Source: Blastococcus sp. CPCC 205250
GTDB lineage: Bacteria > Actinomycetota > Actinomycetes > Mycobacteriales > Geodermatophilaceae
Assembly (NCBI RefSeq): GCF_019799925.1
Contig: NZ_JABGCG010000008.1
Span: 62,001 to 126,000, forward strand
Direction: 5' to 3'
DNA: 64,000 nucleotides
The notes below the pieces were generated by a model. It saw only the letters and a program-made list of their open reading frames with translations, did not search any database and was not told the origin of the DNA. Both the position numbers and the translations under genes were made by a program. This document shows positions 30,943 to 39,795 of this stretch, in pieces (the first letter of the stretch is position 1; each line of letters opens with the position of its first letter).

Positions 30943-33162
30943 GTGCAGCCCCTGACCAGCGCGTTCGCCCTGCCCGACACCCTCTCCGCCAAGGCCGACC
31001 CGGCCCTCATCAGCGCCGACGAGGAGCACTTCGCGGCCATAGCCGAGGACCTCCGGCGCACCATCGCCGACCTGACCGACCGCCTCGACGCCGAGCGCAG
31101 GGCACCCGGCGGGACCGGCCAGGAGGCGCTGGACCGCGACCTCGAGGTGCACCGGCTGACGTCGCGGCTGCGCACCCTGCGCCGCTTCGGACTGGACCTG
31201 TGCCTCGGCCGGATGGTGGGTGCCGACGACGGCGTGCCGGTGTACGTCGGCCGGCTCGGGCTGACCGACGGCTCCGGCCGGCGGCTGCTGGTCGACTGGC
31301 GCTCACCGGCGGCCGAGCCGTTCTTCGGCGCCACGCACGCCGACCCGATGGGCCTGGCCAGCCGCCGCCGCTACCGCTGGACCCGCGGCCGGGTCACCGA
31401 CTACTGGGACGAGGTGTTCACCGTCGAGGGGCTGGAGGGGCACGCCGCGCTCGACGACCAGTCCGCCTTCATCGCCAGCCTCGGCAGCGACCGGTCGGCG
31501 CGGATGCGCGACGTCCTCGGCACCATCCAGGCCGACCAGGACGCCATCATCCGGGCCGGATCGAGGGGGGCGCTCGTGGTCGACGGCGGTCCCGGCACGG
31601 GCAAGACCGTCGTCGCCCTGCACCGCACCGCCTACCTCCTGTACTCCGACCCGCACCTGGGGGAGCGCCGGGGCGGCGTGCTCTTCGTGGGCCCGCACCA
31701 GCCGTACCTGGCGTACGTGGCCGACGTCCTGCCGAGCCTGGGGGAGGAGGGCGTGCTGACCTGCACGCTGCCGGACCTGGTCCCCCGCATGGCGGCCGCG
31801 CCCGCCGAGACGGACCCGGCCGTGGCCCGCCTCAAGGCGGACGCGCGCATGGTGGCGGCGATCGAGCCGGCGGTGCGGCTCTACGAGTCGCCGCCCACCG
31901 AGGCGATGGAGGTCGTCACGCCCTGGGCCACCGTGCCGCTGGACGCGGAGGACTGGGCCGAGGCCTTCGGGGCCCGGGACCCCGGCACGCAGCACAACGA
32001 GGCCCGCGACCAGGTGTGGGAGGCGCTGCTGCGCATCCTGGTGGACAGGCTCCGGGCCGAGCTCGACGACGTGGACGACGATCTCGACGACGGGGACGAC
32101 GAGGACGAGTTCGACGCCTACGGGCTGGCCACGGCGGACCCGGACGCGGGGTACCGGCGGTCCCTGGCCGCGAACCGCGACCTGGTGCGGGCCTTCGGCC
32201 GGGCGTGGCCGCTGCTCGAGCCGACCGACCTCGTCGGCGACCTGTGGTCGGTGCCCGCGTACCTGCGCCGGTGCGCGCCGTGGCTCACCGCCGACGAGGT
32301 CGCGGTGCTGCAGCGGGACGACCCGGGCGCCTGGACGCTGGCGGACCTGCCGCTCCTGGACGCGGCCCGGCAGCGGCTCGGCGACCCGGAGGTGTCCCGG
32401 CGCCGGCGTCGCCAGGAGGCCGCGGTCGCCGCGGACCGTTCCCGCATGGCCGACGTCGTCGCCGACCTGATCGCGACCGACGACTCCGACATGGGGGTCA
32501 TGTCGATGCTGCGCGGTCAGGACCTGCGCGGCGCCCTGGTGGACGAGGCCGCGCTGCCGACCGCCGACCCGGACCTGCTCGCCGGACCGTTCGCGCACGT
32601 CGTGGTGGACGAGGCGCAGGAGCTGACCGACGCGGAGTGGCAGATGCTGCTGCTGCGCTGCCCGTCCCGCAGCTTCACGATCGTCGGGGACCGCGCGCAG
32701 GCCCGGCACGGGTTCACCGAGTCGTGGGAGGAGCGGCTGCGGCGGGTCGGCCTGCCGGAGGTGCGGCTGGCGTCGCTGACGGTGAACTACCGGACGCCGA
32801 CGGAGGTCATGGCCGAGGCCGAGCCGGTGATCCGGGCGGTGCTGCCGGACGCCAACGTGCCGACGTCGATCCGCAGCAGCGGGCAGCCGGTGCTGCACGG
32901 TCCGGCCTCGTCGCTGGACGCGGTGGTCGGGCGGTGGACGGCCGAGCACACCGAGGGGATCGGCTGCGTGATCGGCTCCGCGACGTTCCGGGGGTCCGAC
33001 CGGGTGCGGTCGCTGACGCCGGTGCTGGCGAAGGGGCTGGAGTTCGACCTGGTGGTGCTGGTCGACCCCGACCGGTTCGGGACCGGGGTGGAGGGGGCGG
33101 TCGACCGCTACGTGGCGATGACCCGGGCGACGCAGCAGCTCGTCGTCCTCACCAGCTCCTGA
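30943..33162 (+). CDS. helD: HelD-like UvrD/Rep-family ATPase (RNA polymerase recycling factor)
   Basis: Superfamily 1 helicase-like protein of about 739 residues, matching actinobacterial HelD, which dislodges stalled RNA polymerase. The N-terminal coiled coil (DEEHFAAIAEDLRRTIADLTDRLDAE) is the arm that enters the polymerase secondary channel. Walker A is GGPGTGKTVVALHRTAYLLY near residue 210, the hallmark of HelD. Walker B is HVVVDEAQELTDAEWQML; VNYRTPTEVM and FDLVVLVDPDRFG...YVAMTRATQQLVVL are motifs IV-VI. An acidic insertion (about residues 368-386) is unusual in length. GTG 30943 is the likely start, but no good ribosome-binding site is visible. Its 3' end overlaps the convergent gene by 55 bp. 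Confidence 0.88.
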   Translation: MQPLTSAFALPDTLSAKADPALISADEEHFAAIAEDLRRTIADLTDRLDAERRAPGGTGQEALDRDLEVHRLTSRLRTLRRFGLDLCLGRMVGADDGVPVYVGRLGLTDGSGRRLLVDWRSPAAEPFFGATHADPMGLASRRRYRWTRGRVTDYWDEVFTVEGLEGHAALDDQSAFIASLGSDRSARMRDVLGTIQADQDAIIRAGSRGALVVDGGPGTGKTVVALHRTAYLLYSDPHLGERRGGVLFVGPHQPYLAYVADVLPSLGEEGVLTCTLPDLVPRMAAAPAETDPAVARLKADARMVAAIEPAVRLYESPPTEAMEVVTPWATVPLDAEDWAEAFGARDPGTQHNEARDQVWEALLRILVDRLRAELDDVDDDLDDGDDEDEFDAYGLATADPDAGYRRSLAANRDLVRAFGRAWPLLEPTDLVGDLWSVPAYLRRCAPWLTADEVAVLQRDDPGAWTLADLPLLDAARQRLGDPEVSRRRRRQEAAVAADRSRMADVVADLIATDDSDMGVMSMLRGQDLRGALVDEAALPTADPDLLAGPFAHVVVDEAQELTDAEWQMLLLRCPSRSFTIVGDRAQARHGFTESWEERLRRVGLPEVRLASLTVNYRTPTEVMAEAEPVIRAVLPDANVPTSIRSSGQPVLHGPASSLDAVVGRWTAEHTEGIGCVIGSATFRGSDRVRSLTPVLAKGLEFDLVVLVDPDRFGTGVEGAVDRYVAMTRATQQLVVLTSS

Positions 33163-33563
33163 GCGGCGCCGTCGGCGCCCGGGGCACCGAGCCGGCCCTC
33201 GACGGTTGCCCCCCGCAGCAGCATCACCAGCAGGACCGCGCCGATCACGAGCAGCGCCGCGACGACGGCGGCGATCCACGGCCAGGTGCGGTGCCGCCGG
33301 CGGCGTCGGGGTCGCGCGCTCACGGTGACGACGACGGGGGCCGGTGTGCCGAACTGCAGCGTGCTCTGGCGGGCCCTCGGTGCGGGACGGGGGAGGTTGA
33401 CCGTGGACTCGTCGTCGGGGTGGGCGGGGCGCGGGGGTCGGTCGCCGGCGGGCTGCTCGGCAGCGGGTGGGCTGCCGAGCGACGGCGGCCGGGTCACCCG
33501 GACGGTGGGTTCGGCCGGCGGCGTCGGCTCGGGGCCGCCGACGGCGGGGTCGGGCGTGGCCAT
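33108..33563 (-). CDS. proline-rich single-pass membrane protein
   Basis: A 151-residue protein of unknown function. Residues 1-95 are disordered and Pro/Thr/Ala-rich, a basic stretch RPRRRRRHR precedes one transmembrane helix (TWPWIAAVVAALLVIGAVLLVMLL at about 98-121), and a short tail follows. Orientation is probably N-terminus inside. ATG 33563 has GGAGGA at good spacing. Its last 18 codons lie antisense to the end of helD. Confidence 0.65.
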   Translation of the reverse strand: MATPDPAVGGPEPTPPAEPTVRVTRPPSLGSPPAAEQPAGDRPPRPAHPDDESTVNLPRPAPRARQSTLQFGTPAPVVVTVSARPRRRRRHRTWPWIAAVVAALLVIGAVLLVMLLRGATVEGRLGAPGADGAAQELVRTTSCCVARVIAT

Positions 33564-33646
33564 CGGTCCTCCGTCGTCAGAGCCGGGCAGGCCTGCTGCG
33601 CTCCGGGCGTGGAGCTCGGGGAGTCGATGCCCGGTGCGGGCCGGGG

Positions 33647-34906
33647 TCACGCCTCACCGCCGCGGACATCCGGGGTCGGGTCGGGCCGGGCGCCGGCCTG
33701 CCCGAGGCGGCGCAGTCGCTCGCGCAGGTGGCGCTGCTCGGCGACGTTGACGGTGGCCGCGACGGCCCGGCGGTAGGCGGCGGCCGCGTCGCCGGTGCGG
33801 CCGGACCGCTCGAGGAGGTGCGCGCGGACGGCGTCCAGGCGGGGCAGCCGCGGGTGCGCGGCCTCCAACCGGTCGAGGGCGGCCAGCGCGGGACCGGTGC
33901 CGTGGACCATCGCCTCGGCGACGATCCGGTTCAGGGTGATCGTCGGGTTCCGGCCCTCGGTGACGTGCTCGAGCAGGGCGTAGAGCAGGGAGATCTCGGT
34001 CCAGTCGGTCGACCCGGCGTCCGGTGCCGAGGCGTGCAGGCCGGCGATGCACGCCTGCAGCAGGTACGGGCCCGGTGCCGCCCCGGGGGTGACGGCGTCG
34101 AGGAGCGCGAGCCCCTCGTCGGCGAGCGCGCGGTCCCACCGGCTGCGGTCCTGCTCGTCGAGTGGCACGAGCCGGCCGCCGGGACCGACGCGGGCGGGGT
34201 GGCGGGCCTCGGTGAGCAGCACCAGCGCGAGGAGACCGGCGACCTCGGTCGAGTCGGGGACGGCGTCATGCAGCAGCCGGGCGAGGTGGATGGCCTCCGC
34301 GGCGAGGTCGGCGTCGCGGGCGGGGGCGCCGCTGGTGGTGTGGTGGGCCTCGGCGGACATGACGTAGAGGACGTCGAGCACCGGGGCGAGGCGCTCCAGG
34401 TCGCCGTCGGGCCGGGGGAGGGCGCCGGTGTCGGCCAGCCGGCGCTTGGCGCGGGTGATCCGCTGGGCGATGGTCGTCTCGGGCAGCTGGTAGGCGTTCG
34501 CGATCTGCGCGGTGGTCAGCCCGGCGACGGCGCGCAGCGTGAGGGCGACCTGCTGCGACCGCGGCAGGGCGGGGGAGCAGCAGAGCTGGAGGAGCAGCAG
34601 CGCGTCGTCGCCCTGCCCCGCCGTCCCGTCGCCCAGGGGCGCGGCCAGCCGGGCCTCCCGTTCCTCCCGGTCGCGCCGGCGGACGTCGCTGCGCACGCGG
34701 TCGACGTAGCGACGGCGGGCGGTGGCGACCAGCCAGGCCCGCGGGTCGTCGGGCGGGTCGGTGGCCCACTGGCGGTGGGCGTCGAGGAGCGCCTCCTGGA
34801 CGGCGTCCTCGCACAGGTCGAACCGCTCGCGGCCGTACGTGCGCACCAGCCGCGCGAGGGTCTGCGGCGCGAGCTGGCGCCACAGACCCTCGGCGGGGGT
34901 GGTCAT
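33647..34906 (-). CDS. ECF42-type RNA polymerase sigma factor with C-terminal TPR-like extension
   Basis: A 419-residue sigma factor. Region 2 is reduced (LARLVRTYGRERFDLCEDAVQEALLDAHRQW, then PRAWLVATARRRYVDRVRSD) and region 4 reads PRSQQVALTLRAVAGLTTAQIANAYQLPETTIAQRITRAKRRL. The C-terminal 210 residues are helical and TPR-like (LLHDAVPDSTEVAGLLALVLL, TEISLLYALLEHVTEGRNPTITLNRIVA), as in the ECF42 group, where this extension is needed for activity. The gene overlaps the upstream DGPF gene by ATGA, the canonical ECF42 arrangement. No anti-sigma factor is adjacent. Confidence 0.92.
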   Translation of the reverse strand: MTTPAEGLWRQLAPQTLARLVRTYGRERFDLCEDAVQEALLDAHRQWATDPPDDPRAWLVATARRRYVDRVRSDVRRRDREEREARLAAPLGDGTAGQGDDALLLLQLCCSPALPRSQQVALTLRAVAGLTTAQIANAYQLPETTIAQRITRAKRRLADTGALPRPDGDLERLAPVLDVLYVMSAEAHHTTSGAPARDADLAAEAIHLARLLHDAVPDSTEVAGLLALVLLTEARHPARVGPGGRLVPLDEQDRSRWDRALADEGLALLDAVTPGAAPGPYLLQACIAGLHASAPDAGSTDWTEISLLYALLEHVTEGRNPTITLNRIVAEAMVHGTGPALAALDRLEAAHPRLPRLDAVRAHLLERSGRTGDAAAAYRRAVAATVNVAEQRHLRERLRRLGQAGARPDPTPDVRGGEA

Positions 34907-35271
34907 CCGTCGCCCAGGTCGGCGAACACCACCGGGCGGACCTCCAGGGCCAGGCCGGGGATCCGCGCGTCGGGGATCTGCGTCGCGAGCTCGACGGCGC
35001 GCGCCTCGTCCTCGACGTCGAGCAGGTAGAAGCCGCCCATGAACTCCTTCGCCTCGACGAAGGGTCCGTCGGTGACCTCCGGCCGGCCGCCGACGCTGCG
35101 GACGACCTTGGACCGGCTCGGGTCGCCGAGGGCCTGGGTGGCGATGAACTCGCCGCTCTCCTTGGTGGCGGCCATGAAGGCGGTGTGGCCGTCGCCGATC
35201 ATCTGCTGCTGCTCCTCGGTGAGCTGCTCGAGCACGGCCGGGTCGACCTGCATCAGGATCACGTACTTCAC
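34903..35271 (-). CDS. YCII-related DGPF-domain protein
   Basis: A 122-residue YciI-like protein. It begins VKYVILMQVDPAVLEQLTEEQQQ and contains the diagnostic DGPFVEAKEFMGGFYLLDVEDEARAVELATQIPDA. Such proteins are usually co-encoded with ECF42 sigma factors and are often their regulatory targets, with unknown chemistry. GTG 35271 has GAGGAGGA upstream. The following 314 bp (to 35585), between this gene and the divergent Ltp-type gene, hold no coding region that I can support. Confidence 0.9.
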   Translation of the reverse strand: MKYVILMQVDPAVLEQLTEEQQQMIGDGHTAFMAATKESGEFIATQALGDPSRSKVVRSVGGRPEVTDGPFVEAKEFMGGFYLLDVEDEARAVELATQIPDARIPGLALEVRPVVFADLGDG

Positions 35272-35585
35272 TGAGGTCCTCCTCTGCGGACGTCCGCCCC
35301 GGACGGGGGGACACCGTGTGGTCGTCACCGGCCGGCCGGACACGACATCGCCGACGCAGATGCTCGCGGACGACGTCCTCCGGTGTCCCGGTCCGGGTCG
35401 GAACGGCAGTCCCACCTGTCGCCCCTGGTCCCGTGCCTCCCGTCCCCAGATAGGGAACCGGGTGTCTCACGGGCGTCCGCCGCCGGCGACGCAGACTCCG
35501 GACGGGGGGAGACCAGCGCTTCCACCGCGCGGTGGAGGAGCTCCTCGCCGAGCAGCTGCGAGCATCGCCGAGGAAGGCCACCGCC

Positions 35586-36440
35586 ATGACTGATCCCACC
35601 TGGGGCCCGCCGCAGGGCAACCCGGTCCCGCACCCGCCGTCCGCGGATCCGGCGCAGCACGACGCCGCTTCGACGCAGAGGTTCGCGGCTCCGCCGCAGT
35701 ACGGCTTCGCCCCGCCGCAGCCGCAGTACGACGCCGCTCCGCCGCCGCAGCAGTTCCCCGCCCCGCCGCAGTACGGGTTCCCCCCGCCGCCCGGCACCGT
35801 TCCGCCGGCTCAGCAGTGGCCGGGCCGGCCGCAGGTCGGTGCCGTCGCGCCGCAGCGGCCCTGGTTCAGGAGGAAGCGGTTCGCCATCCCGGCCGGCGTC
35901 CTCGCGGTGGCGATCGTCGGCGGCGCGTTCGCGCCGAAGGACGGCACGGACAGCACCCCCGCAGCTGCCACCTCCAGTGCCCCGGTGGCGGGGTCGACCC
36001 CTGCTCCCATCGCGCCGGTGGAGGAGGCCCCCGCCTCGGCCCTCGCTCCGACGCCGACGCCCACACCGGCGCCGCCGTCCACCCCTGCTCCTGCTCCGTC
36101 GTCCCGGCCTGCCCCGGCGCCCGCACCCGCGCCCGCGCCGGCGCCGGCGCTGTCCGTGAGTCAGGAGAACGCGCTGGAGTCGGCCGAGAGCTATCTCCAG
36201 TTCATGTCGTTCTCGCGATCGGGCCTCATCGAGCAGCTGGAGTTCGAGGGCTACGCGACCGGTGACGCCACCTGGGCCGTCGACAGGCTGACCGTCGACT
36301 GGAACCAGCAGGCAGCCCAGTCCGCGCAGGAGTACCTCGACATGATGTCGTTCTCGCGTTCGGGCCTCATCGAGCAGCTGGTGTTCGAGGGCTTCACCCC
36401 CGCGCAGGCCGAGTACGGGGTGAGCCAGGCGGGCTTCTGA
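35586..36440 (+). CDS. Ltp-domain (host cell surface-exposed lipoprotein-like) membrane protein
   Basis: A 284-residue protein. The first 95 residues are Pro/Gln/Tyr-rich with APPQYGF-type repeats, followed by a basic RRKR and one transmembrane helix (FAIPAGVLAVAIVGGAFA). A long Pro/Ala/Thr linker then leads to two tandem Ltp repeats: ALESAESYLQFMSFSRSGLIEQL and SAQEYLDMMSFSRSGLIEQL, each ending FEGxxxxxAxxxV. Ltp repeats occur in actinobacterial surface proteins and in Streptococcus phage superinfection-exclusion lipoproteins. This copy is membrane-anchored rather than lipidated. ATG 35586 lies after GAGGAAGG. Confidence 0.85.
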   Translation: MTDPTWGPPQGNPVPHPPSADPAQHDAASTQRFAAPPQYGFAPPQPQYDAAPPPQQFPAPPQYGFPPPPGTVPPAQQWPGRPQVGAVAPQRPWFRRKRFAIPAGVLAVAIVGGAFAPKDGTDSTPAAATSSAPVAGSTPAPIAPVEEAPASALAPTPTPTPAPPSTPAPAPSSRPAPAPAPAPAPAPALSVSQENALESAESYLQFMSFSRSGLIEQLEFEGYATGDATWAVDRLTVDWNQQAAQSAQEYLDMMSFSRSGLIEQLVFEGFTPAQAEYGVSQAGF

Positions 36441-36447
36441 CTCGACT

Positions 36448-37068
36448 TCAGCGGCGGGGCGGCGACCAGTCGTCGGGCGGGTCCTCACCGACCCGGCCGT
36501 CGACGGCCTCGCGCAGCAGATCGGCGTGCCCGGTGTGCCGGGCGTACTCCTCGAGCAGGTCGAACAGGAGACGGCGCAGGGTGGCGTGCTGACCGCCCGG
36601 ATCCGTCACCGCGACCGGTCGGTCGAGGCCGTCGGCGGCCACGGTGGAAGCGAACCGGGCGCGGGAGCGGGCGACCGCGTCGTCGTGCACCCGGTAGAGC
36701 TCAGCGGCGCCCCGGCCTCCGACGTCGAAGGTCGCGGCCCAGCCGTCCGGGGTGTCCCAGTCGCTCGGGTCCCACGGTCCGAGCGGCGGGCTGCCGTCGA
36801 GCCGCCAGGTGCTGTACAGCACCTCCACCGCGGCGAGGTGCAGCAGCAGGCCGCCCAGGGTCATCGCCGAGGCACCGACGCGGACGGCGAGCCCGGCGTC
36901 GTCCAGGCCGTCGGCCTTCCAGCGGAAGGTCTCACGCTGACGGTCCAGCGCGCCGAGCAGGTGCTCCGCGTCGGTCCCGGCGGTCGGGGGCTGCCACGGC
37001 GGGCGGACCCAGGTGTCGTCTCCGGCCGGCACGGAGGAGATCGTGACGACGGCGACCTGGCACGGCAA
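36448..37068 (-). CDS. DinB-family (DUF664) protein
   Basis: A 206-residue four-helix DinB-like protein. It has the DUF664 start WVRPPWQPPTAGTDAEHLLGALDRQRETFRWKADGLDDAGL, then SAMTLGGLLLHLAAVEVLYSTWRLDG with the first metal-site histidine, and the final motif LRRLLFDLLEEYARHTGHADLLREAVDGR with HxxH. Members are putative thiol-dependent metal enzymes. TTG 37068 is preferred because GGGAGGGG is 8 bases upstream. GTG 37095 is an alternative with no ribosome-binding site. Confidence 0.82.
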   Translation of the reverse strand: MPCQVAVVTISSVPAGDDTWVRPPWQPPTAGTDAEHLLGALDRQRETFRWKADGLDDAGLAVRVGASAMTLGGLLLHLAAVEVLYSTWRLDGSPPLGPWDPSDWDTPDGWAATFDVGGRGAAELYRVHDDAVARSRARFASTVAADGLDRPVAVTDPGGQHATLRRLLFDLLEEYARHTGHADLLREAVDGRVGEDPPDDWSPPRR

Positions 37069-37359
37069 CCTCGGTCCCCTCCCGGCGCGGCCCACGGCGC
37101 GGACGCGCCAGGCGCGGTCAGGCGACGGCGGTGCCCGCGGAGCACGCCGAGTTCGCGCTGTGGCGGCTCGCCGGGGAGGCGGAGGTGCTGGCCCCGCAGT
37201 CCCTGCGCACCGCGCTGCAGGCCAGCGCCGCCGCGATCGCGACGCGGTACGCCCGTCGTCCTGAGCCGTCGGGGTACGCCGCGCACGGGCCGCGTGATCA
37301 CGCGAGCGGGCGGGGCTCCAGCACGGTGGCGGACGTCGGTGAGTGCCGCGGTCGTTGCC

Positions 37360-37365
37360 GGGTAT
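37360..37365 (+). promoter_or_regulatory. possible stress-sigma -10 element
   Basis: GGGTAT at 37360-37365, preceded by GTTGCC and a weak GGTGAG further upstream, resembles the -10 of actinobacterial SigB-type promoters. It lies about 45 bp before the stress-associated GlsB/YeaQ gene. The -35 is poor, so this is only a candidate. Confidence 0.3.
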
Positions 37366-37408
37366 CCCAGGAGCGATACATCACCGGCCCCGAGCGAAAG
37401 GCTTCATC

Positions 37409-37681
37409 GTGGAGATCATCGGAGTTCTGATCGCAGGCCTCATCATCGGGTTGCTCGGGAAGTTCGTCGCACCGGGCAACCGCGACAACATCCCGCTGTG
37501 GCTGACGGTGCTCTGCGGCATCGCCGGTGTGCTGATCGGCTACTACCTGGCCGCTGCACTGGGAGTCGACGCGACCAGGGGCATCGACTGGATCCGCTGG
37601 ATCATCAGCATCCTCGTCGCGGCCGTGCTCGTCATCATCGCGGCGACCGTGACCGGTCGCCGAACGGGCCGCCGGGTCTGA
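37409..37681 (+). CDS. GlsB/YeaQ/YmgE family stress-response membrane protein
   Basis: A 90-residue integral membrane protein with three hydrophobic helices. It starts EIIGVLIAGLIIGLLGKFVAPG, the family signature (IGLLARFLxPG), has PLWLTVLCGIAGVLIGYYLA in the middle and ends WIISILVAAVLVIIAATVTGRR. Related proteins are general-stress or transglycosylase-associated proteins of unknown mechanism. GTG 37409 follows GAAAGG. Confidence 0.85.
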   Translation: MEIIGVLIAGLIIGLLGKFVAPGNRDNIPLWLTVLCGIAGVLIGYYLAAALGVDATRGIDWIRWIISILVAAVLVIIAATVTGRRTGRRV

Positions 37682-37688
37682 CGGGTTG

Positions 37689-37725
37689 GCGGCCCCAGCA
37701 GCCGGATCGAGGCTGCTGGGGCCGC
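37689..37725 (+). terminator. strong intrinsic-type hairpin
   Basis: A perfect 15-bp stem (37689-37703 with 37711-37725) and a 7-base loop start 8 bp after the GlsB/YeaQ stop. It is GC-rich and has no U-tract. Confidence 0.8.
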
Positions 37726-37886
37726 GACCGTCCGTCGGCTCACGCCCGAGGCGGCACGAGCGCTCGCCGAGGGGGCGCTGTCCGATCGTCTCGGCGCGTC
37801 CTCGGACGCGCGCGGACGGAGAGTCGCCCGGAACTCTTCACCTCGAGGCTGTCCCGAAGCCGCCCTCCGGCGTCATGCTCCTCGCC

Positions 37887-39686
37887 ATGTCTTCACGGGC
37901 GCCCGCCCCTCGGGCCATCTCGCGCCGTTCCGTCCTGCAGGGCGGCTTGGCCGCCGCGGCGCTCACCGTCCTGGGCGGCTGCACGTCCGACGACGTCCGC
38001 GACAGGGTGGACCAGACGGCCCGGTCGGACGCCTTCGCCTTCGGCGTGGCCAGCGGCGACCCGACCGCCACGGAGGTGCTGCTGTGGACCCGGGTGACGC
38101 CCACCGAGGACGCCACGCCGGGCAGCGGCCGCGGTCCGGCGGTGACCGTGGAGTGGGAGGTGGCCGCCGACGAGGAGTTCAGCCAGATCATCGCCTCGGG
38201 CGAGGCACGAACCGATGCGTCCCGGGACCACACGGTGAAGGTGGTCGTCGAGGACCTGGAGACCTACACGCGGTACTTCTACCGGTTCCGGTACGAGGGG
38301 ACGACGTCGCCGGTCGGCCGCACCCAGACCGCCCCGGACGAGCCGGGGACGACGCACGCGCTGCGGTTGGCGTTCGCCTCGTGCAGCAACTACACGGGCG
38401 GGTACTTCACCGCCTACCGCGGCATCGCGGCGCGCGACGACCTGGACGTCGTCCTGCACCTCGGTGACTACGTCTACGAGTACGGCAACGGTCCGGAAGA
38501 GGCCGGCGAGACCGGGGACGGGGAGCGGTACGGGCCGCCCGAGCTCGTCGGGGTGCGCGACGTCCAGCCGCTGACCGAGACGCTCTCCCTGGAGGACTAC
38601 CGGCTGCGCCACGCGTTCTACAAGACCGACCCCGACCTGCAGGCGGCGCACGGGCGCTTCCCGTGGATCACCATCCTCGACGACCACGAGGTCACCAACG
38701 ACGCGTACGCCACCGGCGCGGAGAACCACGAGGAGCAGGACGACCCCAACACCGAGTACACCGGGCCCGGCTCGCCGGAGGGGATCTTCGCCGAGGGCGA
38801 CTTCCTCGCCCGCCGGGACGCCGCCTACCAGGCGTACTTCGAGTGGATGCCGATCCGTGAACCGGAGACCTGGCAGCCCGAGGACCACCAGGGGACGCAG
38901 TTCTTCCGCCGCTTCCGGTTCGGTGACCTCGCCGAGCTGTCGGTGATCGAGACCCGGCAGAACCGCAGCCAGCAGGTGCCCGCGGCGGTGGACGGCGCGC
39001 CGAACCCGGCACTGGCCGACCCGGCCCGGCACCTCCCGGAGCCGGAGCAGATGGACTGGCTGACCAGCGGCCTCCGCTCGGGCCGGACCGCCTGGCACCT
39101 GATCGGCAACCAGACCGTGGTCGCCCGCGTCGAATCGCCGTTCGCGCCGGGCACGGTGTTCAGCACCGACCAGTGGGACGGCTACCAGGCCGACCAGCGC
39201 ACGCTGCTCGAGGCGATGGCGGCCAGCACGTCCGCCGACCCGGTCGTCCTGACCGGCGACATCCACTCCTCGTGGGCCAACGACCTGCCGCGCGACCTGG
39301 CCGCCTATGCGGCGGACGGCAACAGCGTGGGCGTCGAGTTCGTGTGCCCGTCGGTGACCAGCGACGGGTTCAAGGAGACGCTCGGGTCGGTGGAGACCGC
39401 GAACGCCGCCATCGCCGCGGGTCAGGCGCTCAACCCGTGGGTGCGCTACCTGGACGGCATCGGTCACGGATTCGCCGTCCTCGACGTGACACCGGAGCGC
39501 GTGCAGACCGACTTCTGGTTCATCCAGAGCGGCGGTGACAAGGGCGTGTCGACCGACCCACGGCTCGATCCGGACGCGACCGTGGGCTTCGAGGTCGCGT
39601 ACGTCTCCGAGAAGGGGTCGCGCCGCGTGACCGGCCCGGTCGACCAGCTCGGCGCGCGCAGCGACGAGCCCCGCACCGCGTCGTAG
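37887..39686 (+). CDS. phoD: PhoD-type alkaline phosphatase/phosphodiesterase, Tat-exported lipoprotein
   Basis: Extracytoplasmic phosphatase of 599 residues for phosphate scavenging. The export signal combines twin arginines (SRRSVLQGGLAAAALTVL) with a lipobox LGGCTS, so it is a Tat lipoprotein. A PhoD N-terminal domain follows (FAFGVASGDPTATEVLLWTRVTP). The metallophosphatase core carries LAFASCSNYTGGYFTAYRGIAARDDLDVVLHLGDYVYEYG, ITILDDHEVTNDA, HLIGNQTVVA and VVLTGDIHSSWAND, which supply the Fe/Ca-binding Asp, Asn and His residues. ATG 37887 or 37875 is possible. No Pho-box is evident. Confidence 0.93.
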   Translation: MSSRAPAPRAISRRSVLQGGLAAAALTVLGGCTSDDVRDRVDQTARSDAFAFGVASGDPTATEVLLWTRVTPTEDATPGSGRGPAVTVEWEVAADEEFSQIIASGEARTDASRDHTVKVVVEDLETYTRYFYRFRYEGTTSPVGRTQTAPDEPGTTHALRLAFASCSNYTGGYFTAYRGIAARDDLDVVLHLGDYVYEYGNGPEEAGETGDGERYGPPELVGVRDVQPLTETLSLEDYRLRHAFYKTDPDLQAAHGRFPWITILDDHEVTNDAYATGAENHEEQDDPNTEYTGPGSPEGIFAEGDFLARRDAAYQAYFEWMPIREPETWQPEDHQGTQFFRRFRFGDLAELSVIETRQNRSQQVPAAVDGAPNPALADPARHLPEPEQMDWLTSGLRSGRTAWHLIGNQTVVARVESPFAPGTVFSTDQWDGYQADQRTLLEAMAASTSADPVVLTGDIHSSWANDLPRDLAAYAADGNSVGVEFVCPSVTSDGFKETLGSVETANAAIAAGQALNPWVRYLDGIGHGFAVLDVTPERVQTDFWFIQSGGDKGVSTDPRLDPDATVGFEVAYVSEKGSRRVTGPVDQLGARSDEPRTAS

Positions 39687-39795
39687 CGGTCGGCGGCTCC
39701 GCGCGAGGGACGCCGGCCCGGGACCGATCGGTTGTGCGCGACCGGTCCCGGGTAGGGCCCGGGGGACCCCGTCTCGCGAACTCCCGGAGGACCCC

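Noticed and set aside
35700..35830. CRISPR-like or tandem repeat signal
   Set aside because: The repetition comes from codons for APPQYGF-type Pro/Gln repeats in the Ltp protein. No CRISPR array or cas gene was seen anywhere.
37131..37430. Possible 99-codon gene between the DinB-like and GlsB/YeaQ genes
   Set aside because: Its first 50 codons look helical, but the rest degenerates and runs into the GlsB/YeaQ start. There is no good ribosome-binding site.
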